A stretch of 64,000 nt of DNA from Sanghuangporus weigelae. Lineage: Eukaryota; Basidiomycota; Agaricomycetes; Hymenochaetales; Hymenochaetaceae. The stretch is from the NCBI GenBank assembly GCA_033182465.1, contig CP137330.1, positions 558,001-622,000 of the forward strand. The letters run 5' to 3'. Positions 20,654 to 32,935 of the stretch are shown here, piece after piece. The first letter of the stretch is position 1, and each line of letters opens with the position of its first letter. The translations under genes were made by a program, and so were the position numbers. The notes below the pieces were generated by a model that was not told where the DNA came from, made no database searches, and worked only from the letters and a program-made list of their open reading frames with translations.

Positions 20654-23600
20654 CTGAGACTCGGACATCCGTGTAACATATACGTGCATCTCGTATAGCG
20701 CATACCGCTAGCTGGTGATGATGTGTGGCTTCTTTCTTGGTTACTTATCATTCATGATGCAGAGGTTCGAGTAGCGTTTGATTCTTTCTTTCTTTTTTTT
20801 TCTACTTCTGGTCATAATATCACTGCAGTACTCGTGTGTTTGTGTTTTGGATTTTGTCGTTGTGCCCCCAAGCTTCTCTTTAGTCCAGTTTTACGAACGA
20901 CGCGCTCCTTCCCCTTCCTCTCCCCTTTCTCATTACATTTACACATATTTATGCAGATCGTGAAATAGAAGGTATTCTCTCGCACTTGAGTCCTCTTTCT
21001 CACTCATGTTTTTGCGGGACTCATGATTGTCATGACCCTAATGACATTATACATCGCACTACCCGCCTACGTTAAATGAAGCAACGAGTGGGTGAAGATG
21101 TACCACGGTGCATACTGTACTTGGGTGGTAATCTTAATCTACACCGTGTGCTGAAAGGGACTACAATCTTCAAATCCATCGTGGCAGAAAGAAACTTTGT
21201 AAGGATTGATACTATTATTACTGCATGTACATACATACAGTATGGACAATATACAACTCAGGTTACGAGATGGAACCTCGCAAGCGCTGCGTCTAAGGAC
21301 GCTACTGTTACGTAACGTTCGCAAACTTTTGACAGAGAAAAAAATAAATGAGTGTTCCAGCCGAACCACGTCCATACAAGGAAAAGCGTAGAAAAAGTAT
21401 CGAGTTTTGCAATGAAGTATCTAAATTTCTCTGGACTCGAGCGCGTACACGAACCCACGACTCAAGGTTCTTGCAGCCCATGCTCTGAGCATTACGATCC
21501 CCCCTTGCCGTAAACTCCCGGTACGAAAGATGGGGGAACCGATGAGCCAACAGCGGTCTCGTGATAAATCTGCAGTCAGTCGAAGAAGGGTTAGGTGCCA
21601 CGATGGTGATGCGAAAGTCAAGTCCCAGAGTCTAATTGAACTTCCGTATGAACGTTCGCGCCTTCCGCCTTCCGCCTTCCACGCCCGTGCGTTCCTTCCG
21701 AATATAATCCTAAAACGTCCACAGCGGGGGCAGAGTCTCGGCTTTTCTGAGGATGCTTCCAGGCCAGTATTCTATACGCGACTCGAGAGGCGTCATGATT
21801 TCACAGAGTGGATGCCTGGTACGAGATGGATGGGAGGAAGGGATGATGGGTTCTCGTGATGAAATACGAGCAGAAGAGGGAGAAGGTGATGAACTCATGG
21901 CCAGCACATACTTCACCTTCCAAATGAACATTCGCGCCTTCCAGACCATACGTGAACCGGTGTATAGGAGAGTACTGTATGAAACGCAGGTGGTAATTCA
22001 ACTCTAAAGAGCGCTTCCGAGTCTAAGAAACTTGTCTGAAAAGGCAAGCTGAACAATCAGTGCGACCGTATTTACGTTGCTTTTTGTACACCTGATCCCG
22101 CCCTTCGAACTCCAGTTACATTCAGATGCTGAGTGAATGGGCGACTAAGAGATAAACCTTGAGCCGAAATACGACAATAGTAATGGTATGTGACGAATGT
22201 CCGGACGAAATGTCACTATTAGATGCTGAACGACCAGACTATAGCGAGGCTAGAGTCAGGACTCTGTTGCAGACCCTTCAGATTTGTTCCATAACCATCC
22301 GCTGAGTGAAGGTAAAGAACGAATGCCGGAACGAAAAACCCTGGTTTCACTGAGCTCGTAAAGCGAATTCCAGCTCAGACTCGAACTGCACCGGAGATTC
22401 GAGGGGTATTTCAAGTTTTATAGCGCCTTCACCTATGTCTCGTAAGAAGGGTGATTGAAGCAATGAGCTACCGTGAAGACTCCGTGATGAATTCGAACTT
22501 TGACCGGAACCGCTCATTACTGATGATCTCGTGTCCACTTCGGCCTATGCTTCCCCGCCATCTTCCAAACCCCATACACTGTACTTTCCCGTTCGGCACG
22601 CAAGTTGAAACGCACAAAGCGTGGTCAGAGTCTCGACTTCAATAGGGAGATGCTTCCGAAGCGTACCACGGTCATTCAGCGAAAGGCATAGCTTGTAGAA
22701 GACGAGTATTAAACGCTGCGTTCACGAGGCTACCATACCAGATAGGAATCAAACCCGAAGCCGGAGATCAGCCGGCCGGGCTTGGCTAGAATAAATGAAA
22801 ACGTTTGATCCATATAAACACGTCCATATGACCTCGCTGCGAAATGTACGCACTGCATTTGGGCGTATGATGCAAACAGGTTGGCATATATAGACGAATA
22901 TGCTGTACCATCTTGACGGGAGCGGGTATGGGAAGAACCCCAGACGTATGTTCCCGCCGTCTCGCCTCACCCTTGTAATGACTGCCGCATCCCGTCGGTC
23001 GGCCGAGTTCACCACGCGAAGCAGACTGGAAGGCCTCCCTGCGAGCATCTGCTCTGTCGTAAAGCATACTTCTGGGGTCGTGAATAGAGGGGATGGTCAG
23101 TCAGGGGGGCTGACGTGCACTTTGGCACAAGAATGGAAGTCAGAGTACTAAACGAACGGAAAACTGAAAAATCGATGATTGAGTTGCACTAGAATAGAAG
23201 GTTGAGTGACTAGTTGGAGTTGGATTTCGATGTAGCTGCCAGGAACAGTTGGGGATAGAACCTCATCTTCTAGTTCGGAGAATGCACATACGCCTACTCT
23301 TGGCCAGGATCGCTTCCGGAGGCGTCGTCGACTCAATTGAAGAATTCGGGGTGCCGGACGGGCCAGATCATCCATTCAGTAGCTGCACGGAAGTTTGGTG
23401 GGAGACCAACCGTCGGAATACTGAGGAGCACGGGAACAGGGCCGAAGCAGTTCGGATGCCTGGAAGCAGCCATGATGAATCACCCCATGAGTAACACCCA
23501 CGTGCCGACCGAGCGTGTCCCGCCAGTGAACCGGCTTGTTCTCAGGAGCGTGTGCGAGATGCCGCAAATGTCCGTCAACTAACAAGAGCCTGCGCGCATA

Positions 23601-23995
23601 ATGTCTGTTTGCTTCATTGTTCCCGTCTGGAGAGTCCCGTGACAAGTTGAACAAGAATGCCCCTGCGAGAGCCTCCAGGTCTTACTCACATGTTGAATCA
23701 ACATCTGCTTCCAGAAGATAATAAGCTTCGCGGGAGCCACGCGATGATCGGCAGCAGCCTGCATGGGTTGGACAGAATTTAGCTCCGGCATCACTCTTAG
23801 AAGGATCGATCCGATGAGGGTATACAGATGGTGACGATAACAAATACTCGCACAGGAATGCTTGTTATTAACAAAGGTGCGGATCGGAGTATACTATAGT
23901 TCCGAAATGCTAGCTTGGGGGCAATATCATAAGACAGAGAGGAAAGAAGGGAACAGTCATTAATCAATTCACCTCGGTATTAATCAAAGATGGGG
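20654..23995. other. 3.3 kb without a recognisable gene
   Basis: Short open frames only. From about 21,640 to 22,700 there are weak direct repeats: tatgaacgttcgcgccttcc near 21,647 against aatgaacattcgcgccttcc near 21,922, and gcagagtctcgg...gatgcttcc near 21,731 against tcagagtctcga...gatgcttcc near 22,625. This looks like old, decayed repetitive DNA. No RNA gene is seen. Confidence 0.5.
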
Positions 23996-25985
23996 TCACG
24001 ACCAATCGTCTAGGCCTCGTTTGCGAAGAGGAAGGGGAAGCCATGGCCTTCGTTTCGCGCCGTTCGTGCTCGAAGATAATCCAATCTTTCGGATTCTGGC
24101 GAGCCTATTAGAAAGGCGAAGAAAAGAAAGTTCAGACACGCGGTCAGAAACAACACGCATGAAATCTGTCATACTTGCGTAGACCTAGCCATGCTACCAA
24201 TAGGGAGACAGCCACTGCCAGAGCAGACATTTCGGCAAATGCCCATTCGCTCTCTTCCAAGTGACTCGTCAGCTACGGAGAACATGGGTTAGCAAGACCG
24301 AAAGTTACTCCGATTTCCCGACACGCACGTTCATACCAAAAAGGCCCGCAATGAGAGCTCCCGTTCCAATACCCAGAGTGCCGATAGACACCTAGATATA
24401 AGTCAGAATAATTGTTATGGTGCAGCATATTTTGAGAGTTTCAACTTGTAAGTCCAAAGCTAGTAATGCATTACGATTAGAATCAAGAATGAGCTCTACG
24501 ATTTCTTGCGTTGATTGCACGTTAGTCTGGTTAAAACGTACTATCAGTAAATGGTCGCTAAAGTACCAGCAAACTTACCATAATAGCGTCAGCCTCATTA
24601 ACGATTTCCTCGACTTGTTTAGAAAAGGATTCTAACAGGACTTCAAGCTCCTCGTGATCCTTAGAACTTCGTGGATTTCCTTTCTTCTTGTCGGTGAGAT
24701 ACATAGCCGCAAGATCCTCATCTATAGGATACATCACGCATGCGCCCAGAAGTCAGAAGATCGTTGTTCTCTACCTTGCTCCAACACTTCCTCTAAAAGT
24801 TCTTGAACCTAGAACGCTTGTGAGCAAGGCATGGCGATAATAACTAAGAAGAAGCTGACTAGTTTTGCCCGGTTTTGGAAAGCGCTGAGTCGTCGGGAGT
24901 AATGCAATAAGCGCTTAAACTTATCACGATTGATGTCGTCCTCGAGCTCGGCAAGGATTCCACCAATGAGATTACGCATGAATACCATTTCGGCCTCCAA
25001 GGCACCCAAAACCGAAAGAAGAATTGATTCAATAGCACTATTGGGCAATATTTAAGCAAGTGACGTGACACAGTGCAGATTTAACGGACCGAAACTCGTA
25101 AGGTAAGCTGTTCCCCTTCGCTTTCAAATTATGCTAGAAAGTGAACGCGATCAAAAGATGAACAATTTGGCGTCTCCGCGAAAATTATACCTCTAGGTGA
25201 TACAGGAAGACTGAGTGGAGACGAGAGTCAACCGATCCATATGTATCGAACAATATCACGGAATCTGCTTTGACCAAGGCGCGGATATGAAGTATATTTA
25301 TCTAATATTAGTTGAGAAGTTGTCGGACATCTCTTATTGGCCAGATAACCTCACCAAAATCGCCTCTCTCCTAGCCAAAATCGTAGGCACAAGGTTGGGT
25401 ATTCTGGAATCAATTTTGCGAAGATCGCGAGGCTGGAAAACGAAGTCAAAGTACGGCCTATTCAAAGACAAGAAAACTTACATTTAGTTTGTGCTCCGTA
25501 CACAGGTCTTGACGCTTGAATTGACCAGAAATAGTTTTGACGTCACCCTGAGAGTTGAGTATGGTGCCTAATATTCCATCAAGTTTTTGTTGTGCGGCAA
25601 AGTTGATTACAGACGTACATCGTAGCATAAGGTCTGCAGGCTGCCGGCCCTTCATAACCTTCTCTATAATTGCCACTCTCCCCGCCTCGTCTTCACCATC
25701 AGACGTGGAAGAGAATTGTTCAGAACTTCGACTGTCACGACGAAACCAATTGAGCCAAGACACGTTCCTGGAGTGGACATGAATGCTGTGAACAGGGTTG
25801 CTTCTACGATTCAAGACATGCGAAGAACCCAAGATCTTGACTGGGTCCTCGCGTAATCGAGGCGCCCTTTGTACGGTACTCAGCGAGCGATGTGAGAGAA
25901 CCAATGCTAACTGTCTGTGTGGTCGAGCATATTGGACGAGGTTCATTACATGGTTCCTCTGTCTCCTAAAGAACGTTTTTTGCAT
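23996..25985 (-). CDS. MRS2: MRS2-type mitochondrial inner-membrane Mg2+ channel
   Basis: The gene is multi-exon. It starts MQKTFFRRQRNHVMNLVQYA, an Arg-rich N-terminus without early acidic residues that fits a mitochondrial presequence. Family blocks follow in order: SGQFKRQDLCTEHKL, PRDLRKIDSRIPNLVPTILA, IRALVKADSVILFDTYGS, LPYEFR, ESILLSVLGALEAEM, GGILAELEDDINRDKFKRLL, YSRRLSAF, DEDLAAMYLTDKKKG and LLESFSKQVEEIVNEAD. The pore-lining helix then carries VSIGTLGIGTGALIAGLFGMN; the GMN selectivity motif is at 24,329-24,337. The second helix is EMSALAVAVSLLVAWLGLR, with a basic C-terminal tail RIRKIGLSSS...PLPLRKRGLDDWS. It moves Mg2+ into the matrix. All blocks are in the expected order with about nine short introns, so the gene looks intact. 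Confidence 0.93.
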
Positions 25986-26937
25986 TCGCTTCCACCAGCC
26001 TGTGCGAAAGACACGTTAGCTTCTGCTCGGAATTGATTGATATATTCTGCGTACAGCTCGAGTTTCTGAGCAGCTCGAGCTCAAGACTGGATCGTCAACA
26101 ACGTTGACCACCACGACGAACTGAGCTGTCGGTGCAAGAAAAGTCCGCATAAGACAACAAACTCTCACGGTCACAAACCTTCGCATCTCGTTCATCTCCG
26201 AGTACCGGACTGTTTGCAAATGCAAGCAATCCCGCTCGTGCAGCTTAAACTACCTTTTCTTGAGTTGGACACTGTTTTCAAAAGCCATTCCTTGTCTGAT
26301 CTTTTTTTTTTTACAAATTTATTCTCTTAATGACTCTCCGGCCAGCAGATTCAATTCATCTCGTCGGCGTTATTCGCAGCCTCTCGGAATCTTACCAGTC
26401 TCACACTCACAGCCGCCTGGTCAGGTATACCATGTGATCCCATGGTCCTCTCCGATGCCATGATATTAAATTCCAGTCTGAAAGGCGTGCATTACACTGT
26501 GCACGCGACTTGCCTTGCTAAGAAACAGATCAGATTGGCATTATTTGCTTCTCCTTCGACGCTGGAGCCATCTCATGGGCTATAAGAATCCAGATCTGCC
26601 TTCTTCCAATATGATCCATAGCATGTATGGGAGTTGTACCTCTGTGACACCTAACAGGGTCCCCTGTAACTTTTCATACATACATTGAACGAACACCAGA
26701 ACATCACAGGTTCTTCACTCCTAGACGTCTTCGTGGCCTATACACATTCGCACCCCGTTAACACGCTGGCTGCAAGTCGCCCAGCCCGATGCTCAAGTGA
26801 CTCATCGCGTTGCTGTTCTGGATTCAAGGCGCCCATGTATCGTTGTTCATCAGTTCCTTTCTGGCGTCGCTTTCCATCTCAGAAATCTATAAAAGTGGCA
26901 TGCCTTGCTCCTACTCAGACTGAAGTCCTGCTCGACA
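25986..26937. other. Intergenic, divergent promoters of MRS2 and the next gene
   Basis: No coding signal is supported. There is a T-rich run at about 26,300-26,313. An open frame from 26,685 runs into the first exon of the next gene in a different frame and is treated as leader. Confidence 0.4.
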
Positions 26938-27754
26938 TGGCAGAGACCAGCCGGGTCCTCCAAGCTGCGACGGTGCTCTCGCAGGCTCTTGCAACTGCGA
27001 GCATACCCCACGCCTTCCACGGCTCGTTGCTCATTGCTCTTCTGTCGAACAGTCCTCAGTGCAACGTCTGTAACAAATCGCTTGGACGTCTGCAGTGCAT
27101 GCTGACCCGCATTTTGTAGGAGGTGCTCTGCATAGCCGAAGGAGGTTCAGTGCACCCTTTCGGACGCGTACGCCAGGCAATTGACGGTCATGCGTCACTG
27201 ACGGTGACCAACTCGCCATGGACGAACCGGTAAGGCTATTTTAATTACGTGTCATTAGGAACAAGAGGAAAATATTAATATCCGCTGTTTACCAGTTTAT
27301 TCGTAACTTATAACGAGCCCATTCCGCCGGTCACGGTAAATTTCTCCTCCGCGAGGCAAATTATTCAACTGACTCTCTCTTCTCTGATGAAACCATAGAT
27401 TGAAATCATTCCTGCTGGAGAAGGAGGCCCACGCCGGCTCGACGATGCTACCACAACTCGTATTCGTGCTTTGCCGTTCCTCACTGTCTCCGAGTTTCTT
27501 CGTGCTAAAGTTAATTCCTGGGCTCTGTACGTACGCTTCCTCATTTATTTTTGCAAGATCTCATCCGCGGGCCGCCATTATTGTAGCCGTGCACTCGACT
27601 CGGACGTGCAGGACATCATTTGGGTGCTGGCACATTACTGGCAGAGCGTCGACATCAATAGGATCCCGGATCAGGACATGGAGCGCTTCATCTCAGAGCA
27701 TCCCAACGCTGCACCGGCATGGACTGCGATCAAGAACAAATTTGACGATCTCTA
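26938..27754 (+). CDS. Nucleotidyltransferase-like small fungal protein
   Basis: The spliced product is about 190 residues. Exon 1 is MAETSRVLQAATVLSQALAT ... FHGSLLIALLSNSPQCN; then HPFGRVRQAIDGHASLTVTN, LFVTYNEPIPPVT, IEIIPAGEGGPRRLDDATTT and ALPFLTVSEFLRAKVNSWAL, and a final exon RALDSDVQDIIWVLAHYWQ ... IKNKFDDL. Introns have clean gt..ag ends at about 27,065-27,117, 27,231-27,295, 27,336-27,398 and 27,528-27,585. A helix with (H)GS, a beta strand with hydrophobic-acidic pattern and a helical C-terminal segment that tallies residues are typical of fungal proteins annotated as nucleotidyltransferase-fold. I see no clear DxD catalytic pair, so it may be non-catalytic. The gene model is well supported; the function is not. 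Confidence 0.65.
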
Positions 27755-28838
27755 ATTTTTCCGTGACAATTATCCATTCGGAGGAACATTGTTTCGCGTC
27801 TTTTCTTCCATTCTGGTTCCGGGACAGGACTATTCACAATCGGACATGGACATTCGGCTTTGATGCAATTGTATTTTTCGCTATCCTCCTTAGCACTGTC
27901 TTCCACAGCATTGCATTATCTCCAAGGAGGAACATTAGCGGCTGGTATTTCCGTTTTGTGTCTCGAATTTTGTACATAACCACGACATTATAACAATAAA
28001 GCGTATGTCGGCTCGTTGCTCTCCGAAACTACCTATATGTCTTGATTTCTTCAGAAGAGAGGATAATACCGTGGTAAAACAAGACAGAGATCTACTACCT
28101 CCAGAGGTGTTGTTGGAGCAAGCTCAGGTTTGACGAAATTTGCGCACACAGGTGACACTGAATATCTCCAACAGCACGCTCTGTAGGTAGCAATTTTGCT
28201 AACGGAGATAACGCCGAAGAAGGTAGTTAAGTTCCGCCATAACCTGGGCATTACAGTCTTGTGGTGTGGTATTGTCTAGTGTAGTAGTCAGTTGCGTTCA
28301 CGAGATGTCTCGGAGTTTCATATCCGAAACAGAAATTAGACTAGATTTTCCAGATATGTAAGCGCCTTGATCACGAGACCCCAAAAGACGTTGTCAAATA
28401 AGCGTTTTACGTGGTGGAATGTCGACTTTCTTGACTCAATTCAACTAGCGCCAACTCCTCGTGGTAGCCGAGACGTCATGGAAATTAAGAACCTTATGGA
28501 AGTTCAAGAGATCATCCGTGCCAGAATGGGCTAAATGTTCTGTCCGTGACCGTGCAAAAAAAGGAAGAAGATGCTGTAAGTCAGGTGTATCCTCTGAGAT
28601 GAGCGTTGGCTCGAAACGGAACAAGAGAGTGTATAGTGTAGTATTCAAGCTCCGCTTGAGAGAATCGATACTCCAGCACGCGTCGCACACGTGCACGTCT
28701 CTATCACGTGCTCAACACGTCACCTTTCTTCGGTCATGGTTCTTGTGATATCTAGTTCTTTCCACCAGCGCATCATAATCCTCATCTTCGTCCTTATCTA
28801 CCTTCAGAAAGCACTTGGTAACGACGACAGATCTCACT
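27755..28838. other. Intergenic
   Basis: No gene is seen. Short frames at 28,445-28,748 on both strands overlap each other and lack family features. Confidence 0.45.
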
Positions 28839-29837
28839 ATGGATGAAATACGTAAAATTCCGCCGGTGACGCGATTTCTCTGCGCTGCGACGCTGGGAAT
28901 AACCCTACCAGTCAACCTCGGCATGCTCTCAGTATATAGAATCGTCTTCATTAAGGATGCTATCACGCAGAAACTTGAAGTCCGTCTTGTATATTGGCAA
29001 CTTCTACAGAAAGGCTGACCTTTGGGTGTATTAAAACGCAGATTTGGAGACCATTTACTTCACTGTTTTTCGGTGGTGAGCAGTCGTACCTGGCATCAAC
29101 TTTAACTCCCTAATTTCCTTTGACCATTTTCCCTCGTGATTCAGGTGGTGGATTTCAGTTTTTATTCGACTTCATCATGCTCTAGTAAGAGACACATATG
29201 GCACAAGCTCGATTCTGGAATAGGCTAATTGTTATTGCAGTCGAAATTCAAGCTCCCTTGAATCAGCGCATTATACCGGACGGTCTGCGGATTATGCATG
29301 GCAAATTTTCCTGAATTCTCTTGCCATTCTTGTACGTCGTCTCGTTTGAAGGCATCTATTCGACTAACACCCAATTCCAACTCTTAGGCTCTTAACATCC
29401 CTCTCAACTCCTTTATACACTTCCGACCTTTACTCATCTCCCTAACCACGCTCTCTGCCTACCTTGATCCTCTCGGGATCACATCGCTCTTCGGTCTCAT
29501 CTCGATACCACATAAATACCTTCCCTACGCTCTCGTCGCTATGGATCTGTTCATTGCGGGGCCTTCGGCAGCAGCGCAAGCACTAACAGGGGTGATCTCT
29601 GGCTACGGCTGGTGGTATCTAGTACATAGCACCGGCTCAGGTCGACCAGGAGCGGCCTTTGCGCGTGCCCCGCAATGGCTGGCGGATTACATGGATCAGC
29701 GCGGGGAAGGAGTTGTTCCTGGAGTCGGAAGAGTACTTAACGCGGGCGGGCAGCGTACTGCTTCTGCTGGGCGTTCTGCGTCACGAGCAGTGACGGGTTA
29801 TAATTGGGGTTCTGGACATCGTCTGGGAGGGAGTTAG
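28839..29837 (+). CDS. Derlin (DER1-like ER-associated degradation protein)
   Basis: Derlins are rhomboid-like ER membrane proteins that help move misfolded proteins to the cytosol for proteasomal destruction (ERAD, with Hrd1 and Cdc48 complexes). Exon 1 starts MDEIRKIPPVTRFLCAATLG (ATG at 28,839). The conserved WR motif follows as IWRPFTSLFFGG, then GGFQFLFDFIMLY, the GR-x-A-D motif as YTGRSADYAWQIF, several hydrophobic helices (LLISLTTLSAYLDPLG, YLPYALVAMDLFIAGPSAAA) and the GYGWWYLVH segment that matches the Derlin GHxYyfl end. The tail is Gly/Ala/Arg-rich (VPGVGRVLNAGGQRTASAGR). Four short introns have canonical ends. No active-site Ser/His is expected, as Derlins are pseudoproteases. The gene looks intact. 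Confidence 0.9.
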
Positions 29838-30360
29838 AGAGAGTCCTTCCGCGGACTTGCGTCACTAACTTTTTACGCATCCCTAATCTGATACTCCACC
29901 TTCGGCTTGTAAACTGAAATTCGAGCAATATTCCATACCTGTACTAGGAGTCACAAGTTATTCTTTCGATGTTCTATCCTAACGTTGAATTACATGACGC
30001 ACAGGTCGTCAGAACTTCAGAATCAAGACAAAACGAAAGGGAAGCTAATTGTCGCGATCACGTGACCGACTGGAACCATTCCCGAGCCCGAGACACCTCT
30101 TATCCTCTCCTGCGTATTGACCAAACCGCGGGGGATATAACGACAGTGCATCAAGACATTTCACTGAGACCCGCTATTCTGAACCCCGTCTCTGAATGTT
30201 ATTGTTGTATTGTGAATATCCAGCATCTGTCTTTCATCGGAAAATCGGAAAACGTCATAGAAATATTTACTATAAAGCTCGGCTGCCAAGGTGTAAGACT
30301 TGACTCTCCCAGAATATTCCTTCCTTCGTATTCAAGCAAACCAACCTATCGAAAGTTACG
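29838..30360. other. Intergenic
   Basis: No gene is supported. The open frame from 29,969 has no hydrophobic or compositional pattern of a real protein and overlaps the next gene out of frame. Confidence 0.4.
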
Positions 30361-31257
30361 ATGTCGGAAACTCTTGTCATATCTGATGGCGGACCAAGTT
30401 CCAATGCCTTACACGGTATCTTACTCTGCATCGCAGCTGAAGCGATGGCAGCATTGGGATTCCTGGTTGTACGTCATTTATTCCGAGAGTATAAGTGCTA
30501 TTCACCGACCTTCTCGCAGAGCATCTTTCGGACCGCCATCAAACCCCAGCCTGTTCAACCTCCGATGATCGAGAATTTCGTTATACGCTACAAGGACGTA
30601 GCGCCAAAAGCACCTCCTAAACCTACGTGTATGACAAGCAGGAGATCGTCCTTGCCACGCTCCAAATCGGAAATCACGATTCGGGAGATCAAAGGGCGTC
30701 CTCGCGCAAGCTCGGATCCAACAGGAACAACTTCCAGACCGGACCTGTTTCGAACGAGGGCGGCGAATCGCGCACGGAGGTGCATGAGCATCTGCGGTGC
30801 AGCTTGTGCTAAGACAGCCATTCCAGCGCGTCCTATCGTTAAGGGAGCTCGCACGGTATTGAGGACACTGTCGGTCAATGATGGTGTCCTTGGGAAGAAG
30901 GTCGAGGAGGACGAGGAAGATGACGAGGAGGACGACGAAAAGATACAGAAATCTGCGACGCCGGCGTTCCTAAGGAAGGCACGTTTTCGCACAAAGAATG
31001 CTCTGAATCGTTCCGCGACGGTTGCTACGGCTGCGTTTGTGGCGGTAAAAGCTCCAATAGCCAAAGGCTTTACTGGCTCCGTGGTGCCCGTGGTGCACAG
31101 CGAAGAAGCACCAACAGAAGCGGAAGGAGATACGATTGTTGAAGAGCTTCCCGAACTCGGACAGCGGCAGCGAAGCGTTCGGTCGGGCCGGCCCAAAATG
31201 ACGCGCAGACTCGCAGTTTTTGGAAATTCGCGATTGCTTTCCAGAGTCCGCGCATGA
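30361..31257 (+). CDS. Small membrane-anchored acidic protein, paralog 1 (unknown function)
   Basis: It begins MSETLVISDGGPSSNALHGI and then has one hydrophobic stretch (LLCIAAEAMAALGFLV), a basic/Pro-rich region, a Cys-containing block (RARRCMSICGAACAKTAIPA), a Val/Arg block (IVKGARTVLRTLSVNDGVLG), an acidic run (VEEDEEDDEEDDEK) and a basic C-terminal tail ending LLSRVRA. A 51-base intron with gtacgt donor and cgcag acceptor fits at about 30,467-30,517. It is a multiple of three, so retained and spliced forms stay in frame, and the paralog at 32,936-33,816 has an intron at the same place. I do not recognise the family. The two genes face each other tail to tail, 1.7 kb apart. Confidence 0.7.
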   Translation: MSETLVISDGGPSSNALHGILLCIAAEAMAALGFLVVRHLFREYKCYSPTFSQSIFRTAIKPQPVQPPMIENFVIRYKDVAPKAPPKPTCMTSRRSSLPRSKSEITIREIKGRPRASSDPTGTTSRPDLFRTRAANRARRCMSICGAACAKTAIPARPIVKGARTVLRTLSVNDGVLGKKVEEDEEDDEEDDEKIQKSATPAFLRKARFRTKNALNRSATVATAAFVAVKAPIAKGFTGSVVPVVHSEEAPTEAEGDTIVEELPELGQRQRSVRSGRPKMTRRLAVFGNSRLLSRVRA

Positions 31258-32935
31258 TAATTACTTGACATTCCTTTGTTACGGTATCGAACTTGTTACT
31301 TCTTCTCGTTTCGGGTAAAATTCTGCTCTCAAAACAATTGTATTATTATTCTCAGCAAAGGAAAAAAATACCTTAACGTCGCCATCCACTTCAGAATAAC
31401 TTTGACATGGCCTCGAAATTTAATACCGATCGGTAGTAAGACTGTCTGTCAAAGCGTTTCGCGTCCCGCCGACCCCGACTGGAAACGGCATTTTGTATGC
31501 AAAGCTGGTCGCAAATCCATGTTATAAATGCTCCGATTGCTCAGGTGTGCACTGGGAGGCGTGCAGTGCGAGTAAGTTGTGATCTCATCATGATGGTGGA
31601 GGATCAAGCTGCTAGTAGTTCATTCCATATATGGTTGGGACGCCGATCCTTTTGTCGTGACAGTGACTCGTTCAAAGTGTTTGTGTTTGTTATTGTGAAA
31701 ATTGTTGCGGTGACGCTCTCCGACTTCAGCCTTTTTATTGTCTGTCTACCAGATTGTACAATGAACATGTTGAATCATCTGCTATATAATACTTCATACA
31801 AAACACAAAATTTGGTATTCATTGATCATCTAGCGGATAGAGCTCTTTACAAGCATCTAGCAACCAAAAAAAGTCTGTTAAACCACCTCACCTCATTGCA
31901 TGGCGAATGAGCCGCCAAACTATTCGGACGAGCACCAACGAGTTTGAAATGCGAGTAAGACATGGTGGTAGGAGGTAGAGATCGTGGCAGCAAGTAAATA
32001 TCATACGTGACAAATATGTACGAACTGTTACACCACGTGATCGATTGGTCACACTGAAACCTAAACTCAAGTTACTATGCTATATCAAACGGTATCTGAT
32101 AGCGACCGTTTGAAATTCTGGGGCCCACCGTTTGAACGTGCGTGAGAGATCATGACAGACATCTTGCCGATCCGTAACGCGGTTCTGACCTGATTGGCAA
32201 GTCTCTTGTCTCCACAACCTTCAAGTCAAAATAAAATCCTTTTTCTGATTCAAGCTCTGGTTCACAGAAATATATAGTATAAGAGCGCATACTTGATGTG
32301 AATAGCATAAATTTTGTCAGATTATTCTCATCTCCTACTCCTTAAATGAGGAAGAGTTAAACCAGTTGATCGGCATTCCCAATACTAGACGATGTGACCT
32401 TTGTGACAGAACCCTTCGGCTCGCAACCGCTTGATTACAAACAAGGTTTTGCCTCGGCTGAATATGGGGTACCGTTGAAAAGACCTCTATTGTAGCATTT
32501 CCATCAGTTCGTTTTGCTTCACAAGTTCGCTACTCCCAATAATGTTCATCTAAATAGTCGCTCAATTCATCAGCAGTGGAAATAAAATAATACGGGTGAA
32601 CAGAACCCTAACTGCTTGTGTTGATTTCGAGCGGTTTGAGGCTGCGCGCCTCGGCAGTCTTGTCATGCTGTGTACCAGTAAGTTTATTCGATGCCGAATG
32701 CAAAACGTACTACGCTACTACAGCAACGGTTAACGCATCGGAAATCGAGAAAATAGCAGCCGAATATTGATGGAGAATTTTAATGCTTCATGAAAGTGCG
32801 GGTACGCTTTTTTCCTCCGATATTTTGTTCAAAGTTGATGACGATAATGTATTTGGTTTTCAGAACATAATTCAATGAGACCGGGAGATAATGGTACAAA
32901 TTCGAGCTCTGGGAAAGGGAACGTTAATAAAAACA
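31258..32935. other. Spacer between the inverted paralogs
   Basis: AT-rich, with no gene seen. I found no obvious long inverted match between the two sides beyond the genes themselves. Confidence 0.4.

Noticed and set aside
22740-22800. B-box-like word on the minus strand suggesting a tRNA
   Set aside because: No A box and no foldable acceptor stem around it.
26685-27119. 144-codon frame overlapping the nucleotidyltransferase-like gene
   Set aside because: Different frame from the spliced gene; it would read through a clear intron.
28445-28748. Overlapping short frames on both strands before the Derlin gene
   Set aside because: No domain, no splice context; likely promoter DNA.
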